Part shown: in pieces, positions 30,647-38,635 of the stretch
Position numbering within the stretch: position 1 is the first letter of the stretch
Layout of the letters: every line of letters begins with the position of its first letter
Source: JBJXGV01 sp046160485
GTDB taxonomy: Bacteria > Orphanbacterota > Orphanbacteria > JBJXGV01
Assembly (NCBI GenBank): GCA_046160485.1
Contig: JBJXGV010000068.1
Coordinates: 1-64,000, forward strand
DNA: 64,000 bases
Direction: 5' to 3'
Made by a program: the position numbers and the translations under genes
Notes under the pieces: model-generated
The model's input: the letters and a program-made list of their open reading frames with translations, nothing else
The model's database searches: none
What the model was told of the DNA's origin: nothing

Positions 30647-32254
30647 GTGACGACGCGCGACACCATCGCCGACGCTCGCGCGCTCCGTCGCGTCACGTTT
30701 GGCGCATTTCTCTTTCTCTCGTGTTTCTACTTCCTGTTATCGACCGGCGAGCCGCCGAAGGGCGACGCCTACGCGCCGTTCACCGGCGCGATTCATCTCA
30801 TCCAAGGCAAAGGAATCCTCGCGTCGAAGGTGATGCCGGGGCAGACGTTTCTTCTCGTGCCGATCGCGGCGTTTACGCAGGTGGTCGTGCGGCTCTTGAA
30901 CGACGATGCGTCGCGCTGGGTCGTGCTCGTGCTGACGGCGGATATTTTCCCGGCCGCGATGACCGCGGCGTCGAGCGCCGTACTCTTGCGCGTCGCGCTG
31001 CTCGCCGGCTTCTCGTTGCCGCTCGCGCTCTTCACTATGTTCGTCTTTGCGCTCGCGACACCAGCCGCCGTATACGCGAAGAATTTCTTCCCGCAGCCGA
31101 CGGAGACGTTTTTTCTGCTCCTCACGATTTGGGGATTGCTCGTGGCGCGGCGCGATTCGAACGCGGATGTTGCAGCGGCGCCATCGTCGGGTGTACGCGG
31201 CCGCCGGCGCGTTCCGCCGCCACTCGTGCTTTCGGGCCTCGCGTACGGTGCGCTCCTTCTCGTCAAGGTCGTCGCCATCGCGTATCTGCCCGTCCTCGCC
31301 GCGTTCGTATTCTGGCTGCGGCGCGACGGGGGCGGATTCGCGCGCCTCTTGCGCTTCGGCGCGCCGGCGCTCGCGCTCGCGCTTCTCTTCCTGCCGTACA
31401 ACTTCGCGGCCCGCGGCGACGCGTTCGCCTTCGGCTACGCGCAAGGACGTGACGCGCTTTGGGGCTTCGCATCGCCGCTTGCGACCGGTTTGCACGGGCT
31501 TCTTCTCTCGCCCGGGAAGGGATTCTTTTACTACGCGCCAGTTCTAGTCCTCTCGATCTTTGGCGCGCGCGCGCTTCTCTCTCGGGATCGCGCCCTCGCG
31601 CTCTTGCTTCTCGGCGTTTGCGGCGGCGCGCTGCTTCTGCACGCGCGCTGGTGGGCGTGGCACGGCGACAACGCGTGGGGGCCGCGCTACCTCGTCCCCG
31701 CGCTCCCGCTCGCTTCACTTCTCGCCGCGGAATCGCTGCGTGGAATGCGCCCGCGCCGCGATGCGCGCACAGCCGCGGTCGCCGCGCTCATTGCGCTGTC
31801 ATGCGGCATTCAAGTGCTCGGCGGCGCATTCGGCAACGACATCTATCAAACGACGACGTACGACACGGTGATCCCGCGCTATCGCGAGTCGCACGGCGCG
31901 AATGGCCCGCGCGACGACGAGCTTCATCTTCACTGGTTCCCGGAGTTTTCGCCGCTCGTCGGGCACGCGTGGATGCTGTCGCACGTGGTGCGTGGCGACG
32001 GCGGCGCGGCGTATCTCGCCGACTACCCGTGGCGCGCGCTTCGCCCCGACGGCGAGTGGGCGCCGCGCATTCCCGAGCCGCCCCCGCGTCTTGATCTCTG
32101 GGTCTTGCGGCTTCCCGAGAAGCACCCATCCGCGCGCGGGCTCATCGGTGCGATCGGCGTGGTCGCCCTGGCCGGCGCGATCGCGGGCGCGGCGATTACC
32201 GTTCGCGCCCTGGGCGCCGCGCGCGTCGCGCGGGCCGCGAGCCGCGCCGCATGA
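30647..32254 (+). CDS. Polytopic GT-C-like membrane protein, tandem copy A
   Basis: 535 residues with about ten hydrophobic helices. Loop motifs are PPKGDAYAPFTGAI, SRWVVLVLTADIFPA, AVYAKNFFPQPTETFFLL, LLLSPGKGFFYYAPVLV, ARWWAWHGDNAWGPRYLVPALP and YDTVIPRY. The layout resembles lipid-linked-sugar glycosyltransferases (an acidic/charged first outer loop and a WGPRYL segment), but no exact family was named with certainty. GTG 30647 begins 4 bases after the TMTC stop. Its stop overlaps the start of copy B (ATGA), and the two proteins align along their whole length. Confidence 0.75.
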   Translation: MTTRDTIADARALRRVTFGAFLFLSCFYFLLSTGEPPKGDAYAPFTGAIHLIQGKGILASKVMPGQTFLLVPIAAFTQVVVRLLNDDASRWVVLVLTADIFPAAMTAASSAVLLRVALLAGFSLPLALFTMFVFALATPAAVYAKNFFPQPTETFFLLLTIWGLLVARRDSNADVAAAPSSGVRGRRRVPPPLVLSGLAYGALLLVKVVAIAYLPVLAAFVFWLRRDGGGFARLLRFGAPALALALLFLPYNFAARGDAFAFGYAQGRDALWGFASPLATGLHGLLLSPGKGFFYYAPVLVLSIFGARALLSRDRALALLLLGVCGGALLLHARWWAWHGDNAWGPRYLVPALPLASLLAAESLRGMRPRRDARTAAVAALIALSCGIQVLGGAFGNDIYQTTTYDTVIPRYRESHGANGPRDDELHLHWFPEFSPLVGHAWMLSHVVRGDGGAAYLADYPWRALRPDGEWAPRIPEPPPRLDLWVLRLPEKHPSARGLIGAIGVVALAGAIAGAAITVRALGAARVARAASRAA

Positions 32255-33879
32255 AGCGCCCCGCCCTCGCACTCTTCTTCTTTCTCTTCTTTACGTACTT
32301 CTTGTTTTCCGCTGGCGCCGCGCCGAAGGGCGACGCGTATCTACCCCTCACCGCGGCGATCGAACTCGTACAGGGGAAGGGGATTCTCGAGACGCGCTCG
32401 ATGCCGGGGCTCGCGTTCCTCCTCGTGCCGATCGCGTTCGTCGCGAATACCGTCATATCGGGTCTCTTCGCCGACGAGTCGCGATGGGTGGCGCTCATCT
32501 GGATCGCGAACCTCTTTCCGGCGCTCGTGACGGCGGGGACGGCGACGGCACTCTTTCGGATCGCGCGCGCGCTTGGTCACGCGCCGCGCCTTGCGCTTTT
32601 TGCCGCGCTCGTCTTTGCTTTCGCGACACCCGCCGCGGTCTATGCGAAGAACATTTTTCCGCAGCCGGCCGAAGCGTTTTTTCTCACGCTTGCGATCTGG
32701 GGACTCGTCGCCGCGCGTGCGCGCGCCGCGGCGTACGCCGCGCCAGCCGACGGCGCTGCGGCCCCGCGCGGCGCTCTGCTCGCGTCGAAACCGCTCATCC
32801 TCTCGGGCCTCGCGTTCGGCGCGCTCTTGCTCGTCAAACTCGTCGCGCTCGCCGCGCTCCCCGCCTTCGCGTTCTTCGTGTGGCGCGCCGAGCGCGACGG
32901 CCGCGGTCTCGCCCGCCTCGTGCGCTGGGCCTCTCCGATCTGCGTTCTGGCGCTGCTCTATCTCCCGTACAACGCGGCGGCGCACGGCGGCGCGTTCAAC
33001 TTCGGTTATGCCGACGGCCGCGATGCGTATTGGGGATTCGCGACGCCGCTTCTCATCGGGGCGTACGGGCTTCTCCTCTCACCGGGGAAGGGGCTCTTCT
33101 TCTATGCGCCGATTCTCGTGATCGCGATCGCAGGAGGAGTGCGGCTCGCGCGGCGCGATCGCGCGCTCGCGACCTTGCTCCTCGGCGCCGCGGCGGGCTG
33201 GTTCGTCGTTCACGCGAAGTGGTGGGCGTGGCACGCGGATCACGCGTGGGGCCCGCGCTACCTCGTTCCGCTCCTGCCGATCGCGACGCTCCTCGTCGCG
33301 GAGGCGTTGCGCGCTTTCCGTCCGCGCCGCGACGCGCGCACGCTCCTACTCGCGGCGCTCGTGCTGATGTCGGCCGGTATTCAGGCGATGGGCGCGTCGT
33401 ACGCCGTCGACGCGTATCAAGTGTTGACGTACGACACGGTGATCCCGCGCTACGACGCGGCGCTCGGCGCGGCGGGGCCGCGCGACGACGAGATTCACGT
33501 GCATATGATCCCGGAGTTTTCGCCGCTCGTGGGACACGTGTGGCTCTTGCGGCACGCGTTGCGCGGCGACGGCGCCGATGCGTACCGCAGCGACTACCCG
33601 TGGCGCGCGCTGCGTCCCGACGGAGCGTGGGAGCCGCTCGTCACCGATCCGCCGCGCGTCGACTATTGGCTCACGCGATTCCCGCGCAACTACCCGTCGC
33701 GTCGAGGCGTCGTGCGGCTCGTCGCCGCGCTGTGTGTCGCCGGCGCGGCGGCGAGTGTGGCGCTGCTCGTGCGCGCGATGGGCGCGGCGCGCTCAACGGG
33801 AGATCCGAGCACGCCCGCTGCGCCCGGCGCGCCGGCGGCGAGCGCCGAGTCCGCAACTGCCGCACGGCCGGTCGCCTGA
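32251..33879 (+). CDS. Polytopic GT-C-like membrane protein, tandem copy B
   Basis: 542 residues, paralogous to the preceding gene throughout: APKGDAYLPLTAAI, SRWVALIWIANLFPA, AVYAKNIFPQPAEAFFLT, LLLSPGKGLFFYAPILV, AKWWAWHADHAWGPRYLVPLLP and YDTVIPRY. Conservation is strongest in outer loops likely to form the active site. The C-terminus ends in an Ala/Pro/Thr-rich tail. The ATG overlaps the stop of copy A by 4 bases. A role in transferring sugars from lipid carriers with the TMTC protein is inferred from context only. Confidence 0.75.
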   Translation: MKRPALALFFFLFFTYFLFSAGAAPKGDAYLPLTAAIELVQGKGILETRSMPGLAFLLVPIAFVANTVISGLFADESRWVALIWIANLFPALVTAGTATALFRIARALGHAPRLALFAALVFAFATPAAVYAKNIFPQPAEAFFLTLAIWGLVAARARAAAYAAPADGAAAPRGALLASKPLILSGLAFGALLLVKLVALAALPAFAFFVWRAERDGRGLARLVRWASPICVLALLYLPYNAAAHGGAFNFGYADGRDAYWGFATPLLIGAYGLLLSPGKGLFFYAPILVIAIAGGVRLARRDRALATLLLGAAAGWFVVHAKWWAWHADHAWGPRYLVPLLPIATLLVAEALRAFRPRRDARTLLLAALVLMSAGIQAMGASYAVDAYQVLTYDTVIPRYDAALGAAGPRDDEIHVHMIPEFSPLVGHVWLLRHALRGDGADAYRSDYPWRALRPDGAWEPLVTDPPRVDYWLTRFPRNYPSRRGVVRLVAALCVAGAAASVALLVRAMGAARSTGDPSTPAAPGAPAASAESATAARPVA

Positions 33880-33885
33880 TATACT
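33877..33885 (+). promoter_or_regulatory. Extended -10 (TGa-TATACT), leaderless nitroreductase promoter
   Basis: TGATATACT overlaps the stop codon of the previous gene and ends 7 bases before GTG 33893. The predicted transcript starts at or one base before the GTG. Confidence 0.55.
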
Positions 33886-33892
33886 GCGCCGC

Positions 33893-34471
33893 GTGGACGA
33901 CGTGCATCCGCTCATCCGCGCGCGACGCAGTTCCTACGCATTCGACTCGCGGGCGCTATCGCGCGACCAGATCCGCACTCTCTTCGAGGCCGCGCGCTGG
34001 GGGCCGTCGTCGTTCAACGAGCAACCGTGGCGCTTCCTGATCGCGACGCGCGATGACCCGGCGGCGTACGCGCGCATCGCGGCTGTCATGTCGGATTGGA
34101 ATCGCGTCTTCGCGGAGCGCGCGCCGCTCATCGGGCTCACCGCGGCGAAGCTCACGTTCGCGAAGAACGGTGCGCCGAATCGCCACGCATTTCACGATGT
34201 CGGTCTCGCGTCGCAGAACCTCTCGATCCAAGCGGTGGCCATGGGGCTGCAAACATTCTTCGTCGCGGGATTCGACGTCGTGGCGGCGAAAGCGCTGATC
34301 GATCCGTCGGACGATTGGGAGCCGGCGGCGATGTTCGTCATCGGATACCCGGGCCGCGTGGAGGATCTCCCCGAGGCGCTCCGCGCGAAAGAAGCGCGCG
34401 CGCGCACGCGGCATGCGCTCGGTGCGATCGTGTTCGACCGCGAGTGGGGCAAGCCCTTCTCGTCCGAGTAG
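33893..34471 (+). CDS. Nitroreductase family FMN-dependent oxidoreductase
   Basis: 192 residues, usual length. Family motifs are RARRSSYAFDSR (FMN phosphate contact), FEAARWGPSSFNEQPWRFL, DVGLASQNLSIQAVAMGLQTFFVAGFD-type central helix (quoted in part) and MFVIGYPGR. These flavoproteins reduce nitro, quinone or enone substrates with NAD(P)H; the substrate is unknown. GTG 33893 is the first codon after an excellent -10, and there is no ribosome site, so a leaderless mRNA is likely. It is probably independent of the membrane-protein operon upstream despite the 13-base gap. Confidence 0.9.
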   Translation: MDDVHPLIRARRSSYAFDSRALSRDQIRTLFEAARWGPSSFNEQPWRFLIATRDDPAAYARIAAVMSDWNRVFAERAPLIGLTAAKLTFAKNGAPNRHAFHDVGLASQNLSIQAVAMGLQTFFVAGFDVVAAKALIDPSDDWEPAAMFVIGYPGRVEDLPEALRAKEARARTRHALGAIVFDREWGKPFSSE

Positions 34472-34548
34472 CGACGCACGTTTCGCCCTCGCCGTAACTT
34501 CCTCCACGCACTCCACTAACCGGGTCAATCTGCCGATGATCTGGGGCC

Positions 34549-36810
34549 ATGTCCGCGGTCCGATCCCAGTATCAGCTCGTCGTTGCGGCCGGGCGGTCGC
34601 TTGCGCGCGCGGAGGACGCCGCGGCGTTCGCCGATGCGGCCGGGCTCTCCGCGCACGAGGCGCGCGCGCGCTGCGGTGCCGGCATCACGATCATCGGACG
34701 CGACGAGCATCCCGCGCGGCTCGAATCCGCGCGCGACGCGTTGCGTGCGCTCGGCCACGGCGCGGCGGTCGTCTCCGAGCGCGATATCTCCAATGTCGGC
34801 TACGCACTCGCGTGTCGCGGCGCGGAGTTGAGCGCCGATCGCGCGCGGTTCCTCGACGTCGACGGTCGCACGCTCGCCGAGATGCCGCGCTGCGGCGCGG
34901 CGCTTCTCATCGTCGCGGCGCCCGCGCACCGTCCGGAGCGGCCGGTGAGCATGAGCTTCGCGCCGATCGCGCACGCGGCGGGCGCCGGCGCGACCGACGA
35001 CAATGCCGCGGCCGCGGACGCGCGATTCGATGCGCGCCGCGCATCGCTGAGCGCGGAGAAGCGGCTGACGCGTTTGCTCATGTCGGGCCTCGAAGACGCG
35101 GCGATCGATCTTGCGTGGGAGGGGAGCACGGATCGCGTTCGCATCTGGGGCGGCCGGTTTCGTTTCGAATCGCTCGGGGCGCTCGCGTCGCCGAGTGTTG
35201 CGGCCAACATGCGCACCCTCGTCGAGGAACTCGCCGCACTCGCGGCTCTCCCGATTCTCGACGTCGAGTATGGATCGCTCGTTCTCATGCGCGCGGTGCG
35301 CCATGCGCCGCCGATTCAAGATGGGCGCCCGCTCGATCGTCCGCGCGATCGCGATGAGGAAGACTTCGAACAGTACGCACGCCTGCTTCACGCGGCGTGG
35401 CGCGGCGGTCTCTTCGACGCACGGATGCAGGCGCCGCGCGCCGCGGGGCAGCGCTACGTCGTCGCGGGCGCGGCGGCCGGCGTGCGCGAGGCCGATGCCG
35501 GAAGCGTGCGCGCGGCGAGGCTCGCCCTCGCCGAGATCGGCGTGACCGCCGGCGCGATCCAGAGCGCGGCCGCAGCGCCGCTCGCGCTCGCGTCGGAGAT
35601 CGCCGGAGTGACGCTGCCGATCGCCGAGCGCGAAGCGCAGGAAGACGCGTTTGCGCGCGGGCTCGCGTGGCCCGAGGACGCCGAGCCGTCGCGCACGGCA
35701 AGCGCCACGGGCCCAGTGCATGGGGCCGGCGATAACGGACCGACATCGGCAGCCGCCGTCGTCGTCACCGATCTCGTCGCAAAGTCGCGGCACCTCGGAG
35801 CGCCGGCGCTCGTGATTCCCCTCGCGCTTGCGGGGATCGTCGCGGGCAGCGTCGGCGTGATCGCGCCGTCGCCGCTGGCGTGGGGCGCCGCGCTCTTCGC
35901 GAGCGGGCTCCTCGCGCTGTCGCACGGAATCACGCTCTTCGCGCGCAAGCGCGTCATCGAGAATATCCCGACGAGCCGCGTTCGCTCCGCGGCGATGGGT
36001 CTCTGCGAAATCGAAGGGAACGCGCGCGCGCTGACTCCGATGATCACGCCGTTCTCGCAAATGCCGTGTGTGTACTACGAGTTTCGTCTCGTCGAACGCG
36101 GGGGCGATGCGAGCGCAGGCCGGACGTGGTGGCGCCGCGGGGCGCGCGCGTCATTCGGCGGGCTCACGCTGATGGCGGCGTCGGCGGATGCTTCCGCGCG
36201 GCCGACGCGCGTGATCACCGGCTCGTCGGGCGGCGCGCCGTTTCTCGTCGAGGACGAGACGGGCGCTGTCGAAGTCGATCCGCGCGGTGCAATCATTCAC
36301 GTCTCGTCGTCGCAAACGCTTCACAACCCGCCGTTCGCCGGAACGATGACGACGCCCGGCGCCAACGTGACCGTTCACGAGACGTACATTCCGGTCGGCC
36401 ATCCGATCTTCGTGCTCGGCGAGTTGAGGCAGGTCGTGCCCGATGCCGGGCGGCAACGCGAGGCGATTGCCGAGCGGCTCGCCGATTTGAAGCGCGACTC
36501 CGCGCGCATGGCCGCGCTCGACGCGAACGCGGACGGCGCGGTCGATGCCGAGGAGTGGGAGGTGGCGCGCCGCGAGGTCGAGCGACTCTGGCACGCCGCG
36601 GAGGCGAAGCCCGACGGACGTTCCGACCGCGTCGTCATGGGGCGCCCGCTCACATCGGATCTCTTCTACATCTCCGAACGCAGCGAAACGAAAATCGTCG
36701 CGGCGTTCGGGCGGCGTTCCGTGGCGAGCGTGCTACTTGGTATCGCGCTCTGCGCGTTCGGGGTGGCGCTCCTGCTGCGCGCGGCGGGCGTCGCGGGCGG
36801 CGCGCCGTGA
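34549..36810 (+). CDS. GIDE-domain membrane protein with embedded EF-hand
   Basis: 753 residues. The N-terminal 410 residues are soluble, Ala-rich and unassigned. Two helices lie near 419-465, followed by a GIDE-type domain (about 466-650: RKRVIENIPTSRVRSAAMG, then CVYYEFRLVE, PFLVEDETGAVEVDP), the module shared with mitochondrial MUL1 but without a RING finger. Residues 658-669 (DANADGAVDAEE) match a canonical EF-hand calcium loop at all liganding positions. A terminal membrane helix lies at about 728-746. It is coupled (GTGA overlap) to lemA, the usual partner of bacterial GIDE genes. The start ATG 34549 is supported by weak GGGG only. Confidence 0.75.
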   Translation: MSAVRSQYQLVVAAGRSLARAEDAAAFADAAGLSAHEARARCGAGITIIGRDEHPARLESARDALRALGHGAAVVSERDISNVGYALACRGAELSADRARFLDVDGRTLAEMPRCGAALLIVAAPAHRPERPVSMSFAPIAHAAGAGATDDNAAAADARFDARRASLSAEKRLTRLLMSGLEDAAIDLAWEGSTDRVRIWGGRFRFESLGALASPSVAANMRTLVEELAALAALPILDVEYGSLVLMRAVRHAPPIQDGRPLDRPRDRDEEDFEQYARLLHAAWRGGLFDARMQAPRAAGQRYVVAGAAAGVREADAGSVRAARLALAEIGVTAGAIQSAAAAPLALASEIAGVTLPIAEREAQEDAFARGLAWPEDAEPSRTASATGPVHGAGDNGPTSAAAVVVTDLVAKSRHLGAPALVIPLALAGIVAGSVGVIAPSPLAWGAALFASGLLALSHGITLFARKRVIENIPTSRVRSAAMGLCEIEGNARALTPMITPFSQMPCVYYEFRLVERGGDASAGRTWWRRGARASFGGLTLMAASADASARPTRVITGSSGGAPFLVEDETGAVEVDPRGAIIHVSSSQTLHNPPFAGTMTTPGANVTVHETYIPVGHPIFVLGELRQVVPDAGRQREAIAERLADLKRDSARMAALDANADGAVDAEEWEVARREVERLWHAAEAKPDGRSDRVVMGRPLTSDLFYISERSETKIVAAFGRRSVASVLLGIALCAFGVALLLRAAGVAGGAP

Positions 36811-37409
36811 GCGCGAGCGATCTCTCGATCGGAGCGATCGTCGGCGCGGGTGCAGGCGCCCTGCTCGTGGTTGCGGCCGCCGTCGCGATCGTCATCTACA
36901 ACGGTCTCGTTCGGCTCGCGAACGCGTGCGAGCGCGCGTGGAGCAACATCGACGTTTTGCTTAAGCAGCGTTACGACGAGATCCCGAATCTCGTGGCGGT
37001 GTGCCGCGGCTATATCGAGCACGAGCGCGACCTGCTCACGCGCGTTACGGAGGCGCGCGCGGCGGGACTCGCGGCGCTCGAATCGGCGCGCGGACGATTG
37101 GAGGCGGATCGCGCCGGCGTGCGCGCCGCCGCCGCGATGACCGACCTTCTCGCGCTCGCCGAGCAGTACCCGACGCTGAAGGCGAACGAGCAATTCCTCA
37201 AACTGCAGACGCGCATTACGGCGCTCGAGAACGAAATCGCCGATCGCCGCGAGCACTTCAATAGCTGCGTCACGCACTACAACGTTCGTCTCGAGCAGAT
37301 CCCGGATGTGTTCGTCGCCCGCACGCTTCGGCTTCCGCGTCGCGCGCTCCTGCGCGTGCCGTCGGCGGAACGGCGCGTCCCGTCGGCCGGCGTCGCCGCG
37401 GCTGCATAG
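36807..37409 (+). CDS. lemA: LemA family protein
   Basis: 200 residues. An N-terminal membrane anchor (GALLVVAAAVAIVIYNGLV) is followed by the LemA four-helix signature: RAWSNIDVLLKQRYDEIPNLV, a DLLALAEQYPTLKANEQFLKLQ-type central segment, LENEIADRREHFNSCVTHYN and a C-terminal helix turn. LemA proteins are anchored coiled helical bundles of unclear function, often linked to envelope stress or signalling. The GTG start overlaps the stop of the GIDE gene by 4 bases. The C-terminus has an extra Arg/Pro/Ala-rich tail. Confidence 0.9.
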   Translation: MSASDLSIGAIVGAGAGALLVVAAAVAIVIYNGLVRLANACERAWSNIDVLLKQRYDEIPNLVAVCRGYIEHERDLLTRVTEARAAGLAALESARGRLEADRAGVRAAAAMTDLLALAEQYPTLKANEQFLKLQTRITALENEIADRREHFNSCVTHYNVRLEQIPDVFVARTLRLPRRALLRVPSAERRVPSAGVAAAA

Positions 37410-37423
37410 CGGATCGCGTTCAT

Positions 37424-37455
37424 CGCGGCGCTACGCGACACCACGTCGCGCCGCG
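37424..37455 (+). terminator. Candidate hairpin after lemA
   Basis: CGCGGCG (37424-37430) and CGAC (37436-37439) pair with GTCGCGCCGCG (37445-37455) around a short loop with a bulge. It lies between convergent genes and has no T-run. Confidence 0.3.
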
Positions 37456-37479
37456 CTCCGTTCCAACCCGTTGGCGCGG

Positions 37480-38604
37480 TCAGCGAATCAAGACGAGTGG
37501 ATGCGTCTGGCTGAAATCTCCCGACCGGACGCGGGCGAAGTAGACGCCGGCCGGATGATCATGAGGGCGCCAGGCCAGATCGTCGGCACGCGCGCCGAGC
37601 GGTGCGGCCCGCAACTGTTGCACGCGACGCCCGGCGGTGTCGTAGATCGTGACATCGACCGGCGCCTCGCCGGGCGCGTTCGAGAGCACGAAGTACACGA
37701 CGTCCGTGAACGGGTTCGGGAACGCGCGCAGTGTGACGCGCGGCGTCGCGCCGACGGAACCGCCGACGCCGGTCGCGAACTCCGGAGTGCTCGGCGCGAG
37801 CGCGACCGCGAAGACTTGATTCACCGTGCCCATCCACTCCCACGGCGCGCCGCCGATCGACGTGCGCGCGATGTCGCTTTCGCGGGTGATCGCGCAGAGC
37901 GACGAATCGGTCTTGGCGAGCCCGCGCATCCCGACTTGCGATGCGGTGCTGCTCGCGGCCCAACTGTGCGCGGAGTTTGTCGAACGCAGAAGCTCGCCCG
38001 CATCGGTGAGCGCCCAGAGGATGCCGTCGCTCCAGACGACGTCGACGATCGGCGTGTATCCGGTGTTGCCCGCGACGGACCACGCACCGCCGGCGGCGCA
38101 CACGGCGACATCGCCGCTCGAGGTCGCGGCGAAGATTGAATCGCCGCCCGCCGCCGCCGCGCCGACCGCGAGTGCGGTGAAGTCGGACGCTGTCCCGTTC
38201 GATTCTGGCGTCCAACTCGCACCGCCGTCTTGCGAGCGAATCAAGTCGCCGGTTCGCGTGAGCACGAGCACGTCGCCGTTGCGCTCGATTGCAACATCCT
38301 CGCAGTCGGAGGCGCCGGCATTTCCCGCGATCGCCCACGTTGAGCCCGCGTCATCGGAACGATGCACGCCGCCCGTCGCGCCGAGCAGGAAAAGCGTCTC
38401 CGGCGCGAGGCCCGGTGTCAGTGCGACGATGGCCGGCTCGACAACGAGACCGCGCGGCGTCCACGTCGCGCCGTCGTTCGTCGAGCGGTACACGGCGCCG
38501 CGGTCGATGACAGCGAACAGATCGGCGTGCGCCGGCGAGTACATCGCGCCGAGCGCGAGCACGTCGAGCGCGAGCATGACGATGAGCGATCGGCTCGGGC
38601 TCAT
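37480..38604 (-). CDS. Secreted BNR/photosystem-II-stability-like propeller with FlgD-like C-terminus
   Basis: 374 residues with a signal peptide (1-27, ending AHA). The body repeats Asp-box/BNR-like phrases: YRSTNDGATWTP, HRSDDAGSTWAI, IRSQDGGASWTP and LRSTNSAHSWAA. This is the pattern of sialidase-like or Ycf48-like propellers. The last 80 residues are a FlgD-like Ig domain (RAFPNPFTDVVYF, IYDTAGRRVQQL, GVYFARVRSG) ending LVLIR. No catalytic residues are evident. It is the downstream member of three minus-strand genes for secreted repeat proteins. GGAG precedes ATG 38604; the gap from the upstream gene is 31 bases, so they are likely co-transcribed. Confidence 0.78.
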   Translation of the reverse strand: MSPSRSLIVMLALDVLALGAMYSPAHADLFAVIDRGAVYRSTNDGATWTPRGLVVEPAIVALTPGLAPETLFLLGATGGVHRSDDAGSTWAIAGNAGASDCEDVAIERNGDVLVLTRTGDLIRSQDGGASWTPESNGTASDFTALAVGAAAAGGDSIFAATSSGDVAVCAAGGAWSVAGNTGYTPIVDVVWSDGILWALTDAGELLRSTNSAHSWAASSTASQVGMRGLAKTDSSLCAITRESDIARTSIGGAPWEWMGTVNQVFAVALAPSTPEFATGVGGSVGATPRVTLRAFPNPFTDVVYFVLSNAPGEAPVDVTIYDTAGRRVQQLRAAPLGARADDLAWRPHDHPAGVYFARVRSGDFSQTHPLVLIR

Positions 38605-38635
38605 GACGATCGTCTCCGCTTCGCGTCGAGATCGC

